Shown here one piece after another: positions 1 to 9,036 of a stretch of 37,110 nt of DNA. Made by a program: the position numbers and the translations under genes. The notes under the pieces were generated by a model. The model was not told where the DNA came from. It searched no databases and saw only the letters and a program-made list of their open reading frames with translations. The stretch's first letter is position 1; every line of letters begins with the position of its first letter. The DNA is from Candidatus Propionivibrio aalborgensis (GTDB lineage: Bacteria > Pseudomonadota > Gammaproteobacteria > Burkholderiales > Rhodocyclaceae), in contig NZ_FLQY01000035.1 in the NCBI RefSeq assembly GCF_900089945.1, forward strand, positions 1 to 37,110, given 5' to 3'.

Positions 1-1
1 C

Positions 2-787
2 CTGAGCATCGGCTACTTCGCCCAGCAGGAACTCGACGTTCTGCGTCCCCTGGACAATCCGCTGGAACACATGGTGCGCATGGCCAGGGAAGGCTTGCCC
101 GCCGGGCAGAGTGGTCGCGAGCAGGATCTGCGCACTTTTCTTGGCACCTTCAATTTCAGCGGCGACATGGTCAAGCAGCCGGTCGGCACCCTGAGCGGCG
201 GCGAAAAGGCGCGTCTTGTGCTGTGCATGATCGTCTGGCAACGCCCGAATCTGCTGCTGCTCGACGAACCGACCAATCACCTCGATCTGGCGACTCGCGA
301 AGCCCTGTCGATGGCGCTCAACGAATTTGAAGGTACGGTGATGCTGGTCAGCCACGATCGCTCGCTGCTGAGGTCGGTGTGCGACGAGTTCTGGCTGGTT
401 TCGCACGGTGGCATCGAACCCTTCGATGGCGACCTCGACGACTACCAGCGCTATCTGCTCGACGAAGCCAAACGTTCACGCGAGGCCTTGAAAGCGTCCC
501 TGAAGGAAGTGAAGGAAGTCGCTACACAAGCGCCGCCTGCCGCAGTGGCCAGCAAGAAGATTTCGCCCGTTCTGAAAACCTTGAAGCGCGACCAGGGAAA
601 GCTCGAACAGTCGATGCTCGACCGGCAAACCCGGAAACATTCACTCGAAGCGCGCCTGTCCGCGCCGCTGCCGGCGCAGGAAATCAGCGAGCTCGGCCTC
701 GAGCTGAAGAAGATCGACGAGGAACTGGCCGAATACGAAGAGCGATGGCTGGCGCTATCGGAGCAGATCGAGGCTGAAGAAGCGTAG
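2..787 (+). CDS. yheS: ABC-F family ATPase, YheS-like (3' part)
   Basis: The reading frame is open from the first bases, so the gene starts upstream of the window and only the C-terminal ABC domain and tail are present. The ABC signature (LSGGEKARL), Walker B with the ABC-F hallmark (LLLDEPTNHLD) and the switch histidine (SHDRSLL) are all visible. The segment IEPFDGDLDDYQRYL closely resembles E. coli YheS, followed by a charged coiled-coil tail of about 100 residues ending in acidic residues. ABC-F proteins are soluble and have no membrane domain; they bind the ribosome and influence translation. The N-terminal ABC domain and inter-domain linker lie outside the window. The next gene converges on it with only 17 bases between the stops, and no clear terminator is seen there. 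The family call is firm; the specific YheS assignment rests on tail similarity recalled from memory. Confidence 0.9.
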   Translation: MSIGYFAQQELDVLRPLDNPLEHMVRMAREGLPAGQSGREQDLRTFLGTFNFSGDMVKQPVGTLSGGEKARLVLCMIVWQRPNLLLLDEPTNHLDLATREALSMALNEFEGTVMLVSHDRSLLRSVCDEFWLVSHGGIEPFDGDLDDYQRYLLDEAKRSREALKASLKEVKEVATQAPPAAVASKKISPVLKTLKRDQGKLEQSMLDRQTRKHSLEARLSAPLPAQEISELGLELKKIDEELAEYEERWLALSEQIEAEEA

Positions 788-804
788 TTTGGTCTCGCTC
801 CCGT

Positions 805-1944
805 TCAGGGTTCGATCCTGACTTTAAGTATCCGGCACAGTCGGGCAGCCGCTTCCTCAATCAGCGATTCGGCGTCCTGCATGCACTGAGCCAGTGAGAG
901 CGGCCGCTGGCAAATGCTCAGAGTAGCGTTGATTCCGTGCGCCAGAACGTCGTCCGCGCCTTCGCCCAGCCCGCCTGAAATGCAGAATACAGGCACGGAG
1001 AATTGCCTGGCGACCCTGGCCACGCCAACCGGCGCCTTGCCGAACGCCGTCTGATAATCCGTTTGCCCTTCGCCAGTGATGACGAAGGCGGCGCCTTTGA
1101 CGATCTCGGCAAAGTTCACAGCGTCCAGAACGATGTCGACACCTGGCTTCAGTACGGCCGGCGTAAAGAACATCAGGCCGGCACCCAGACCTCCGGCGGC
1201 GCCCGCGCCGGCCATGTCCGCGACATCCCGTTCGGTGGCCGCCCGGGCACAACCGGCAAAACGGCTCAGCGCGGCATCGAGTTGCTGCACCATCTCCGGT
1301 GTTGCACCCTTTTGTGGGCCGAATACGGCGGAGGCGCCGCGCGCGCCGCACAGCGGGTTATCCACGTCGCAGGCCACAGTAATTTCGGCTTCCTTCAGCC
1401 TGGGATCCAGTCCCGAGATATCAATGTGCGAAAGCCCGGCCAGCGCGCCGCCGCCGGGGGGCAATTCCGTTCCATCTGCCGCCAGAAACCGGACGCCGAG
1501 CGCACGCGCCATGCCGCTGCCGCCGTCGTTGGTGGCGCTGCCGCCAATGCCGACAATGATTCGCCGCAAGCCGGCGTCCAGCGCCGCGCGGATCAGTTCG
1601 CCCGTGCCGTAAGTGCAGGTGATGCGCGGGTCGCGCTGCCCGGCAGCGACCAATGTCAGCCCTGATGCCTCTGCCATTTCGATCACTGCCGTAGTGCCGT
1701 CACCGAGAACTCCCCAGCGGGCCAACCGGGCTTCGCCCAGCGGCCCGCTGACCGGCGCTTCCTTCATTTGCCCGCCGGTGGCGCTGACCAGTGCTTCGAC
1801 CGTACCTTCGCCGCCATCGGCAATGGGAATCTTGCGAACCAAGGCCTTGGGGAATATCTTCAGTACGCCGCGCTCCATCGCCGCGGCCACCCCCAGTGCC
1901 GATACGCTGCCCTTGAATGAGTCCGGTGCCACAACAATACGCAT
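805..1944 (-). CDS. Glycerate kinase (type I, GarK/GlxK family)
   Basis: A 379-residue protein, the usual length for the family. It opens with the hallmark VVAPDSFKGSVSA and continues with IPIADGGEGTVEAL, the glycine-rich GIGGSATNDGGSGMARALG (about 134-152), DVDNPLCGARGA, and GAAGGLGAGLMFF in the C-terminal half. The family phosphorylates D-glycerate with ATP, giving 2-phosphoglycerate (or 3-phosphoglycerate in some members), in the cytoplasm. It feeds glycerate from glyoxylate, tartronate or serine-cycle routes into lower glycolysis. It lies 31 bases downstream of a small unknown gene on the same strand and probably shares its transcript. No glyoxylate carboligase or tartronate semialdehyde reductase is nearby, so the source of glycerate cannot be read from context. 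The start ATG gives the expected N-terminus. Confidence 0.95.
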   Translation of the reverse strand: MRIVVAPDSFKGSVSALGVAAAMERGVLKIFPKALVRKIPIADGGEGTVEALVSATGGQMKEAPVSGPLGEARLARWGVLGDGTTAVIEMAEASGLTLVAAGQRDPRITCTYGTGELIRAALDAGLRRIIVGIGGSATNDGGSGMARALGVRFLAADGTELPPGGGALAGLSHIDISGLDPRLKEAEITVACDVDNPLCGARGASAVFGPQKGATPEMVQQLDAALSRFAGCARAATERDVADMAGAGAAGGLGAGLMFFTPAVLKPGVDIVLDAVNFAEIVKGAAFVITGEGQTDYQTAFGKAPVGVARVARQFSVPVFCISGGLGEGADDVLAHGINATLSICQRPLSLAQCMQDAESLIEEAAARLCRILKVRIEP

Positions 1945-1975
1945 ATCAACCCGATCCGAAATGTGTTGTTCCCGA

Positions 1976-2302
1976 TCAACCGAAGATCGTGATTTTCAAG
2001 CGTTGAAGGTACCCGAGATTTTTCCACCAGCGCACTCCATTGTCGCGAAAACGCTTGCCGGAATCGGTCAGTGTTAGCATCCGGGCGCCGAACCCGGTGG
2101 CGCCGGCGTCCGCGACAAAGCCGGATCGCATGAGGTACTTGGCGATCGCCGGCGGCACCTGTTGGCCATCAAGCACCCAGAGTGTTCCGAAGCCACAGTC
2201 ATCGCCCGGCAGCATCAGCAGGGGCCGGTGCGTACCAATGTGTCTCAGCACGTCGAGCGTCTGCGCCCGGGTGGGGATGAAGTTCGTTGGCGAGGAGTCC
2301 AT
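1976..2302 (-). CDS. Small conserved-looking cytoplasmic protein, function unknown
   Basis: 108 residues if started at the ATG at 2302. The open frame extends further upstream, but that extension does not look coding. A short purine-rich stretch (GGAA) precedes this ATG. There is no signal peptide or membrane segment. The centre (CGFGTLWVLDGQQVPPAIAKYLMRSGFV) and the end (LTLTDSGKRFRDNGVRWWKNL) read like a winged-helix fold: a helix pair followed by a 'L-T-x-G' wing as in MarR or PadR-type proteins. That is only a pattern impression. It lies 31 bases upstream of glycerate kinase in the same direction and is divergent from the DUF2789 gene. I do not recognise a named family. Confidence 0.65.
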   Translation of the reverse strand: MDSSPTNFIPTRAQTLDVLRHIGTHRPLLMLPGDDCGFGTLWVLDGQQVPPAIAKYLMRSGFVADAGATGFGARMLTLTDSGKRFRDNGVRWWKNLGYLQRLKITIFG

Positions 2303-2476
2303 GATGCATTCCGATTGTACCTTTCCGGCTGTCAAAATGCAGGGGGCATTTGCAGGCGTCGACAATCGCTGCAAACGAGCGCTGAACCAGATTACGAACT
2401 TTCGTGCCGAAACGGGTTCGAACCGACTCGGCAGTCGAGAAGCATCCGTACCAGAACTCATTCATGGAGGTCAATG

Positions 2477-2716
2477 ATGGAACAGAATGTCCACAACATG
2501 AATAATCTCTTTGCTCAACTCGGAAAACCAAGCAATGACTCGGACATTGCCCGGTTTCTGGCGACGCATGGTCCGTTGGCCAACGAAGTCCCGCTTCACG
2601 AAGCGCCTTTCTGGACACCCTCCCAGGCGGAATTCCTGCGCGATGCCGTTTGCGAGGATTCGGATTGGGCGGAAGTCGTGGATGAGCTCAATGCCGGGTT
2701 GCATGCCCGGCAGTAG
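2477..2716 (+). CDS. DUF2789 family protein
   Basis: 79 residues. The sequence shows the family pattern I know for DUF2789: an N-terminal 'M..LFAQLG.PS', then 'FLATHGPLANEVPLHEAPFWTPSQAEFLRDA', then 'EDSDWAEVVDELNAGL'. The protein is small, acidic and cytoplasmic, with no known biochemical function. Two adjacent ATGs occur (2474 and 2477). A GGAGG at 2466-2470 is 6 bases from the second and only 3 from the first, so 2477 is preferred. The open frame continues far upstream but that part is not family-like. It stands alone, divergent from the small gene ending at 1976 and 169 bases ahead of the sensor kinase. Confidence 0.85.
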   Translation: MEQNVHNMNNLFAQLGKPSNDSDIARFLATHGPLANEVPLHEAPFWTPSQAEFLRDAVCEDSDWAEVVDELNAGLHARQ

Positions 2717-2885
2717 TTTGGCGATGCAGCACGCTTGAGGGGTGAGTGGCAGATTTCAAGGTGAGCCCACCGTTGCAACGAGCAACGACGACGTCGACGA
2801 CGAAAGACGGCCCAGAGCGAAAAGACCAGAGTATTATTTCGAGAGTTTTGTGCGCCTAGCCACACTTCTCACGGAATAAGCCCGG

Positions 2886-5633
2886 ATGATTTCTCAGTAT
2901 CTCGCACGGCTCTCGCTTAAAACCAGAATCACTCTTGGTAGCCTTGCAGTCTTTCTGGTCAGCATTTGGGTACTCACCTACTACACCAGCCAAACGCTGC
3001 GTGAAGATATGCGCCACTTGCTGGGCGAACAGCAGTTCGCCGCGGTTTCCTTCATCGCGGCGCATACCGATGCTGAATTCCGGTACCGACTGAGCGCATT
3101 GGAAGAAGTCGCCGCAATGATTGCGCCGGCTCTGCTGGAGGGCGGGGACGCCTTGCAGACATGCATGAATCAGCAACCGATCCTGAACCAACTATTCAAT
3201 GGCGGGGTTTTTGTTCTGTCGGCCGACGGCACGGCGATTGCCGACACCGTGCTGGCGACGGAACGAATCGGTCTTAACTACATGAACAATCCCGATACGG
3301 CTGCCGTCTTCAAGAACGGAACGGCAACGATAACCCGGCCGCTCATGGGCAGAAAGTTGATGAGCCCGGTGTTTGCGATCAATGTGCCGATTCGCGATGC
3401 CGGGGGCCGGATGATCGGCGCCCTGGTGGGAACCGTGAATCTCGGCAAGCCCAATTTTCTGGATCAGATTTCAGGGCAGCGCCACGTCCGTTCCGGCGGC
3501 TATCTGCTGCTGGTTGACCCGCAATCCCGGCTGATCGTGACCGCCACCGACCCGCGCCGCATCTTGGAAGCGCTGCCCGCGCCAGGGGTTAATCCGGCAA
3601 TAGATCGCTACATTGGTGGCGAAGAAGGCACCGGCATCCTGGTTAGTCCCGCAGGTGTGGAAGTGTTGGTCGCGGTCAAACGCGTTCCGAGCGCAAACTG
3701 GTATGTCGCACTTGTGCTGCCCACTGCGGAAGCTTTTGCGCCGATAAGCGCAATGCAGCAGCGCACGCTGATCGCGGCGATCCTGCTGACTCTGCTTGCG
3801 GGCGGGCTGATCTGGTGGATGCTGAGGCGCCAACTGGCGCCGATGTTGGCTGCGGTGAAAACGCTGGCTATGCTGTCGGCGACAAATCTGCCACACCAGC
3901 CCTTACCCATCGACCGGCAGGACGAAATCGGTGACTTGATTGGCGCGTTCAATCATCTTATTGAGACTTTGCGTCAGCGAGAGGAGGCGCTGGCCAAAAC
4001 GCATGAGGAGTTGAGCCGCAACAGTGAATTTCTGTCACGCACCAATGCAATGGCCAGAGTCGGCGGATGGGAAATTGATTTGTTCAGCGACAAACTCTAT
4101 TGGACGCAGGAAACCTACCGCATCCGTGAGATCGATCCATCGGTCGAGCCGGAACTGAGCGTGGGCATCCGTTGCTATGCGCCGGAAGCCCAGCCGAAGC
4201 TCCTCGCTGCCATAGAGGCTTGCCGTACACATGGTACGCCCTACGATCTGGAGCTGCCGTTCATTACGGCGAGCGGGCGGCACATCTGGGTTCGCACCCA
4301 AGGTTTTGCGCACACCGAAAACGGCAAGGTGACGAAGCTGCGCGGCTCGTTCCAAGACATCACCGAGCGTAAGCTGGCCGAGCTTGAAATCAAGAACCTC
4401 AACAACAGCCTTGAAGAACGAGTGCGCCAGCGTACCGCCGACCTCGAAACCGCCAATCAGTTGCTCAAGCAGGCGAAGCTCCAGGCCGAGGCAGCCAACA
4501 TTGCCAAGAGCGCCTTCCTCGCCAACATGAGCCATGAAATCCGCACACCGATGAACGGCATCATCGGCATGGCCAACATCCTGCGTCTGGAAGGTGTCAC
4601 CCCAAAGCAAGCACAGCGGCTCGACACGATTGATACATCCGCCAGGCATCTGCTAAACGTCATCAATGACATCCTCGACATCTCGAAGATCGAGGCCGGC
4701 AAGTTGGTGCTTGAGGAAGCGCCGGTCACCGTTAACAGCCTGCTGAAGAACGTCGTTTCCCTCCTGTCCGAACGCTGCCGGGCCAAGGGAATCAAGTTGC
4801 TGGTCAAGAACGAGCCAGTCCCGCCCAACCTCTATGGCGATCCCACCCGTTTGCAGCAGGCATTGCTTAATTACGCAAACAACGCCGTCAAGTTCACCGA
4901 AAAGGGAGCCGTGACATTGCGCGTCCGCAAGCAGGAAGAGACAGTCGAATCGACTACGGTGCGCTTCGAGGTGACTGATACCGGTATCGGTATCCCTGCA
5001 GAGACTATGCCCCGGCTCTTTAGCGCCTTTGAGCAGGCTGACAATTCCATGACCCGAAAATACGGTGGCACCGGCCTTGGCCTGGCGATCAACCGCCGTC
5101 TGGCCGAACTGATGGGCGGCGACACCGGCGTCGAGAGCACGCCGGGAGTTGGCAGCACCTTCTGGTTTACCGCGAAGCTCAAAAAGAGCACGGCGGCAAT
5201 CGAGACCATGCCGGAGACGGAAGCGGATGCGGAGGCGCTGATCCGGCAACGCTATTCCGGCCAGCACATTCTGGTCGCCGACGATGAACCGATTAACCTC
5301 GAGATCGCACGAATTCAGTTGGAGGGCATTGGGCTTGTCGTGGACACTGCGCAGGATGGCGCCAAGGCCATCGCACTGGCACAAAGCAATATCTATGCGG
5401 CCATCTTCATGGATATGCAGATGCCGAATACAAATGGGCTGGAAGCAACGCAGAGGATACGTCAACTGCCCGCATGCCGGGATACACCCATCATCGCCAT
5501 GACGGCCAACGCCTTTGCTGAAGATAAGGCGCAGTGCCTTGAGGCGGGAATGAACGATTTCCTGATCAAGCCTTTCAATCCAGAAGAGATGTTTGCGGCG
5601 TTGCTGCGCTCCCTAAATCGGTGCGCTGGATAA
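2886..5633 (+). CDS. Hybrid sensor histidine kinase / response regulator (dCACHE-HAMP-PAS-HisKA-HATPase-REC)
   Basis: 915 residues. Order read from the translation: membrane segment about 13-33; periplasmic dCACHE-like sensor about 45-285; second membrane segment about 292-313; HAMP linker to about 366; PAS domain about 387-498 ending in the PAC motif 'RGSFQDITERK'; short coiled coil; HisKA with FLANMSHEIRTPMNG (phospho-His at about 550); HATPase with NNAVKF, DTGIGIP and GGTGLGLAI; and a receiver domain from about 794 with ADDEP, MDMQMP (phospho-Asp about 843) and the KPF lysine. All catalytic residues are present, so it should sense an extracytoplasmic small molecule and relay phosphate to its own receiver. 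There is no HPt domain and no separate response regulator or cyclase nearby, so the output partner is elsewhere. Ligand unknown. Confidence 0.95.
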   Translation: MISQYLARLSLKTRITLGSLAVFLVSIWVLTYYTSQTLREDMRHLLGEQQFAAVSFIAAHTDAEFRYRLSALEEVAAMIAPALLEGGDALQTCMNQQPILNQLFNGGVFVLSADGTAIADTVLATERIGLNYMNNPDTAAVFKNGTATITRPLMGRKLMSPVFAINVPIRDAGGRMIGALVGTVNLGKPNFLDQISGQRHVRSGGYLLLVDPQSRLIVTATDPRRILEALPAPGVNPAIDRYIGGEEGTGILVSPAGVEVLVAVKRVPSANWYVALVLPTAEAFAPISAMQQRTLIAAILLTLLAGGLIWWMLRRQLAPMLAAVKTLAMLSATNLPHQPLPIDRQDEIGDLIGAFNHLIETLRQREEALAKTHEELSRNSEFLSRTNAMARVGGWEIDLFSDKLYWTQETYRIREIDPSVEPELSVGIRCYAPEAQPKLLAAIEACRTHGTPYDLELPFITASGRHIWVRTQGFAHTENGKVTKLRGSFQDITERKLAELEIKNLNNSLEERVRQRTADLETANQLLKQAKLQAEAANIAKSAFLANMSHEIRTPMNGIIGMANILRLEGVTPKQAQRLDTIDTSARHLLNVINDILDISKIEAGKLVLEEAPVTVNSLLKNVVSLLSERCRAKGIKLLVKNEPVPPNLYGDPTRLQQALLNYANNAVKFTEKGAVTLRVRKQEETVESTTVRFEVTDTGIGIPAETMPRLFSAFEQADNSMTRKYGGTGLGLAINRRLAELMGGDTGVESTPGVGSTFWFTAKLKKSTAAIETMPETEADAEALIRQRYSGQHILVADDEPINLEIARIQLEGIGLVVDTAQDGAKAIALAQSNIYAAIFMDMQMPNTNGLEATQRIRQLPACRDTPIIAMTANAFAEDKAQCLEAGMNDFLIKPFNPEEMFAALLRSLNRCAG

Positions 5634-5770
5634 CCTAAAACCTGCGACAGTATGATTTCGGCAACTCCTCGGCAGATACCGGATCGACAGAAATCGGTGC
5701 GTATCACCAACGACCACCCGGGTCTTTCGGCGGAAGACAAAAGAAGACGCGACAGGCACATCGCAAGTCG

Positions 5771-5799
5771 TTGATACGAGTCCTTGGCAACTGTATCCT
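5771..5799 (+). promoter_or_regulatory. Candidate sigma70 promoter for the DUF3604 triad
   Basis: TTGATA at 5771-5776 and TATCCT at 5794-5799 are separated by exactly 17 bases, with the predicted start of transcription about 50 bases before the DUF3604 ATG. It lies in the 196-base gap after the sensor kinase and is the only well spaced pair I found there. Confidence 0.5.
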
Positions 5800-5856
5800 G
5801 CGACCCTGTCGGCGTCACGCGACAAGGACTTGAACCTGTTTCCAGTAAAGAATGGA

Positions 5857-8091
5857 ATGCGCATGAAAATCAAACAGAAAAAGATGGCTGTCGTGTTGCT
5901 CGGCGCCGGACTCTTTAGTCTGGCCGCAGCGCCGGTGTTTGCACAGCAGAAGAATCCCGAACGCAATGTCTACTATGGCGAAACGCACTTGCATACGAGC
6001 TGGTCGTTTGACGCGTACGCATTTGGCGACACGCAGACCGGGCCGGAAGGCTTTTACCAGTACGCGACCGGAAAGCCGACCTTGCACCCTGGAGGCTACC
6101 AGGTGACGATCACCAAACCGCTGGACTGGGGGGCGGTGACCGAGCATTCGGAGTACATGGGAATCATCCAGGAGGCGATGGATCCGGAATCACCGCTGCG
6201 CAAGAGCTCGCCGGTCATGGCCAGGGTCCTTGAGGGCGGCGTCAAAGCCGATCCCTTGCTCGCCTTCAAGTTGCTGTCGGTCACCATCGCCAAGGGGGAT
6301 ACGATCAGGCAACTCAGCAATCCTGCAGTGGTTGCGCCGGTCTGGAAACGGATTGTCGACATCGCCGACAAATACAACCAGCCGGGCAAGTTCACGACCT
6401 TTGCCGCTTACGAGTGGACCTCGACGCCGGATTCGAAGAACCTGCACCGCAACGTGTTCTTCCGGGATTCGAAGAAGGTGCCGGAGGTGCCGTTTTCGCC
6501 CCTGGATTCGACCGATCCGCGCGATCTCTGGAGCTGGATGGACAAACAGCGTTCGGCTGGCAACGAGCTGCTGGCGATTTCGCACAACGCCAACTTGAGC
6601 AACGGCTTGATGTTCCCGACCGAGGTCGATCACACCGGCCGGCCGATCGACCGGGCGTGGGCGGAGTCGCGGATGCGCAACGAGCCGCTCACCGAGATGA
6701 AGCAGGTCAAGGGCCAGTCGGAGACGACGCCGGGACTTTCGCCGAACGACGAGTTCGCCAATTACGAGGTTTTCGTCTGGCACCTCCTGGGCAGGCCGGG
6801 CCCGCCGCCGCGCGAGTACGGCAGCTACGTCCGGCAAGCCTACAAGGACGGCATCACGATGGAGCAGGCGCGCGGCTTCAATCCGTACAAGACCGGCGTC
6901 GTCAGCGGCTCCGATTCGCATGTCAGCGTCGTGCCCTACCGCCAGAAGAACTTCTTCGGCGTGCACGGCACCGTCGACGATACGATCGAGAAACGCATCA
7001 ATGGCGCCACTGTGCTCGGGCTCAACAGTCTTTGGGTCACCCCTGCCGGCCTGAGCGCGGTCTGGGCCGAGGAGAACACGCGCGAGGCGATCTTCGACGC
7101 GATGAAACGCAAGGAGACCTACTCCACCAGCGGCGTGCGTATCCCGGTGCGCTTTTTCGGTGGTTGGGGGCTGGATGCTGGATTGTTCAAGCACAAGGAG
7201 TGGGTCAAGGCGGCCTATGCCACGGGTGTGCCAATGGGTGCCGATCTGCTCAAGCCGGCAAGCAAGGCGCCCTCGTTCGTCGTCTGGGCGACGAAGGATC
7301 CGGACAGTGCCAACCTCGACCGCATGCAGATCGTCAAGGGCTGGAGCATCAACGGGCAGTCGTTCGAGAGGATCTATGATGTTGCCTGGGCGGGGACACG
7401 CAAGCCCGATCCGGCCACCGGCAAGGTGCCACCGGTCGGTTCGACGGTGGATCTCACGAAAGGCACTTACACCAACAGCATCGGCGCGGTGGAATTGAAA
7501 ACGGTATGGACGGACCCCGATTTCGATCCAGCTCTCGACGCTTTCTATTACGTTCGTGTGCTGGAGATTCCGACGCCACGCTGGAGCACCATGCAGGCCT
7601 TGAAGCTGGGCAGGGTGCCCCCGAGCGGCACCGGATTTTCCGCAATCATCCAGGAGCGTGCTTGGAGCTCGCCGATCTGGTACACCCCCAGTGCACAGGC
7701 GCGCAAGGCTGCCAAGCCAGGCGTGACCATCGCCGATCTGGGCAAGCGGGGCGCAACGGCGCTTACCGATCAGCAACTCAAGGAGCTGATCGTCGGCAAG
7801 ACGGTGAAGGTGCACAATACGGTCACCGGGCAGAACTTCGAGATTCTCCACGGAACCACCGGCCGGCGCCTGATCACGGCAATTGACGGCAAGGCAGCCG
7901 ATTTGCGCGGGGCGGGCGAGATGATGCACGGCGGCGACCTCGACTACGCGATTCGCGACGGGCGTCTGCGCACGGACATCAACGGTACCGAATTCAATGT
8001 GGTTGTCTACAAGCTGGGCGACAAGTACCTGGCGGCGCGCAGCAACGAATTCGGTTACGCGAATTACGAGGTCGAGCCGCTGAAGGAATGA
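5857..8091 (+). CDS. DUF3604 family secreted protein (PHP-like metal-site motifs)
   Basis: About 744 residues from the ATG at 5857. An in-frame ATG at 5863 and a TTG at 5830 are alternatives; the TTG has AAGGA only one base away and is unlikely. A signal peptide is clear: basic start, hydrophobic core, APVFA before residue 30. The mature start, VYYGETHLHTSWSFDAYAFGD, is the DUF3604 signature. Spaced His/Asp motifs recall PHP-type metallophosphoesterases: HLH at 44-46, TEHSEY (H97) and SGSDSH (D353, H355). This suggests a periplasmic metal-dependent hydrolase, but the family has no established reaction that I know of. It overlaps the following isomerase gene by 4 bases and is probably cotranscribed with it and the HupE/UreJ gene. 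Length is typical of the longer members. Confidence 0.9.
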   Translation: MRMKIKQKKMAVVLLGAGLFSLAAAPVFAQQKNPERNVYYGETHLHTSWSFDAYAFGDTQTGPEGFYQYATGKPTLHPGGYQVTITKPLDWGAVTEHSEYMGIIQEAMDPESPLRKSSPVMARVLEGGVKADPLLAFKLLSVTIAKGDTIRQLSNPAVVAPVWKRIVDIADKYNQPGKFTTFAAYEWTSTPDSKNLHRNVFFRDSKKVPEVPFSPLDSTDPRDLWSWMDKQRSAGNELLAISHNANLSNGLMFPTEVDHTGRPIDRAWAESRMRNEPLTEMKQVKGQSETTPGLSPNDEFANYEVFVWHLLGRPGPPPREYGSYVRQAYKDGITMEQARGFNPYKTGVVSGSDSHVSVVPYRQKNFFGVHGTVDDTIEKRINGATVLGLNSLWVTPAGLSAVWAEENTREAIFDAMKRKETYSTSGVRIPVRFFGGWGLDAGLFKHKEWVKAAYATGVPMGADLLKPASKAPSFVVWATKDPDSANLDRMQIVKGWSINGQSFERIYDVAWAGTRKPDPATGKVPPVGSTVDLTKGTYTNSIGAVELKTVWTDPDFDPALDAFYYVRVLEIPTPRWSTMQALKLGRVPPSGTGFSAIIQERAWSSPIWYTPSAQARKAAKPGVTIADLGKRGATALTDQQLKELIVGKTVKVHNTVTGQNFEILHGTTGRRLITAIDGKAADLRGAGEMMHGGDLDYAIRDGRLRTDINGTEFNVVVYKLGDKYLAARSNEFGYANYEVEPLKE

Positions 8092-9026
8092 GCGTGAGTT
8101 CTGCATTACCCGGCGGTCCGCAGCCATCCCGTGTGCGGCGCTGGCTGAGCGAGCCATTGCTGCATTTTCTGGTGATCGGCGGTGCGCTGTTCGCCATTTA
8201 TGGCGCACTCAACCCGCAGACTGCTGCTCCATCCCAGGCCAATCAGATCCGGCTCACGCGAGAGGATCTGCGCCAGATGACGATGGTGTGGGCGGCGAAG
8301 TGGCAGCGCCCGCCGACGCCGGAGGAGATGCACAGCCTGATCGAGAACAAGATTCGCGACGAAATCCTCTACCGCGAGTCGCTCGCGCTCGGCCTCGACC
8401 AGAACGACACCATCGTCCGCCGCCGCCTGGCGCAGAAGATGGAATTTCTTGCCGAGGACACGTCGGCGATTGGCGATCCCTCTACCGCGGAACTTAAGGC
8501 ATGGTTCGAACAGAACCGTTCGAACTTTGCCTTGCCGGGCCGGATATCGTTCCGCCACGTGTACTTTTCACCCGACCAGCGAGGCCTCGGCGTGCGGGAT
8601 GCTGCCGTCGATGCGCTGGAAAAGCTTGTCGACAAGCCCGCCGATTCGCCCGTGGCAGCCGACATCGGCGATCGTTTCATGTTCCAGGACTACTACGCTG
8701 ACCGTGCGCCGGAGCAGGTGGCGAGCGTGTTCGGAACGGCGTTCGCCCAGTCGCTGTCCGGACTCAAGCCGGGCGACTGGCTGGGGCCCATCGAATCGGG
8801 GCTGGGGTGGCATCTGGTGTTCGTCGATTCGATCACCCCGGGACGGGTGCCGATGTTCGAGGAGATCGAGCCGGAGGTGAAAGCCGAATGGATCAACGCG
8901 CAACGCGCCGAAGCCAGGCGCAAGATGTTTGCCGCGATGCGCGCGCGCTACGAAGTCGTGCTGCCGCCGCCGGATGACAAGGACGCTCCGGTTGCCGGAA
9001 CGGAATCGAGCGTGAAAACTCGATGA
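8088..9026 (+). CDS. PpiC/parvulin-type peptidyl-prolyl isomerase, membrane-anchored
   Basis: 312 residues starting at an ATG that overlaps the DUF3604 stop (ATGA), so translational coupling is likely. One N-terminal membrane anchor (about 24-42, LLHFLVIGGALFAIYGAL) precedes a SurA/PpiC-like helical region with 'IENKIRDEILYRESLALGLDQND..VRRRLAQKMEFL'. The rotamase-like domain runs about 155-265: 'ISFRHVYFSP' through 'LKPGDWLGPIESGLGWHLVFVDSI'. The catalytic part probably faces the periplasm. Family members catalyse proline isomerisation or act as chaperones for secreted proteins. The obvious client here would be the cosecreted DUF3604 protein or the extracytoplasmic domain of the next protein, which is inference from the operon. 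Insertions inside the rotamase domain make activity less certain than the fold. Confidence 0.88.
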   Translation: MSVSSALPGGPQPSRVRRWLSEPLLHFLVIGGALFAIYGALNPQTAAPSQANQIRLTREDLRQMTMVWAAKWQRPPTPEEMHSLIENKIRDEILYRESLALGLDQNDTIVRRRLAQKMEFLAEDTSAIGDPSTAELKAWFEQNRSNFALPGRISFRHVYFSPDQRGLGVRDAAVDALEKLVDKPADSPVAADIGDRFMFQDYYADRAPEQVASVFGTAFAQSLSGLKPGDWLGPIESGLGWHLVFVDSITPGRVPMFEEIEPEVKAEWINAQRAEARRKMFAAMRARYEVVLPPPDDKDAPVAGTESSVKTR

Positions 9027-9036
9027 ACGGCACCCG

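Noticed and set aside
6190-8208. 672-codon minus-strand frame over DUF3604
   Set aside because: Antisense shadow; low-complexity Arg/Leu/His composition and no start signals.
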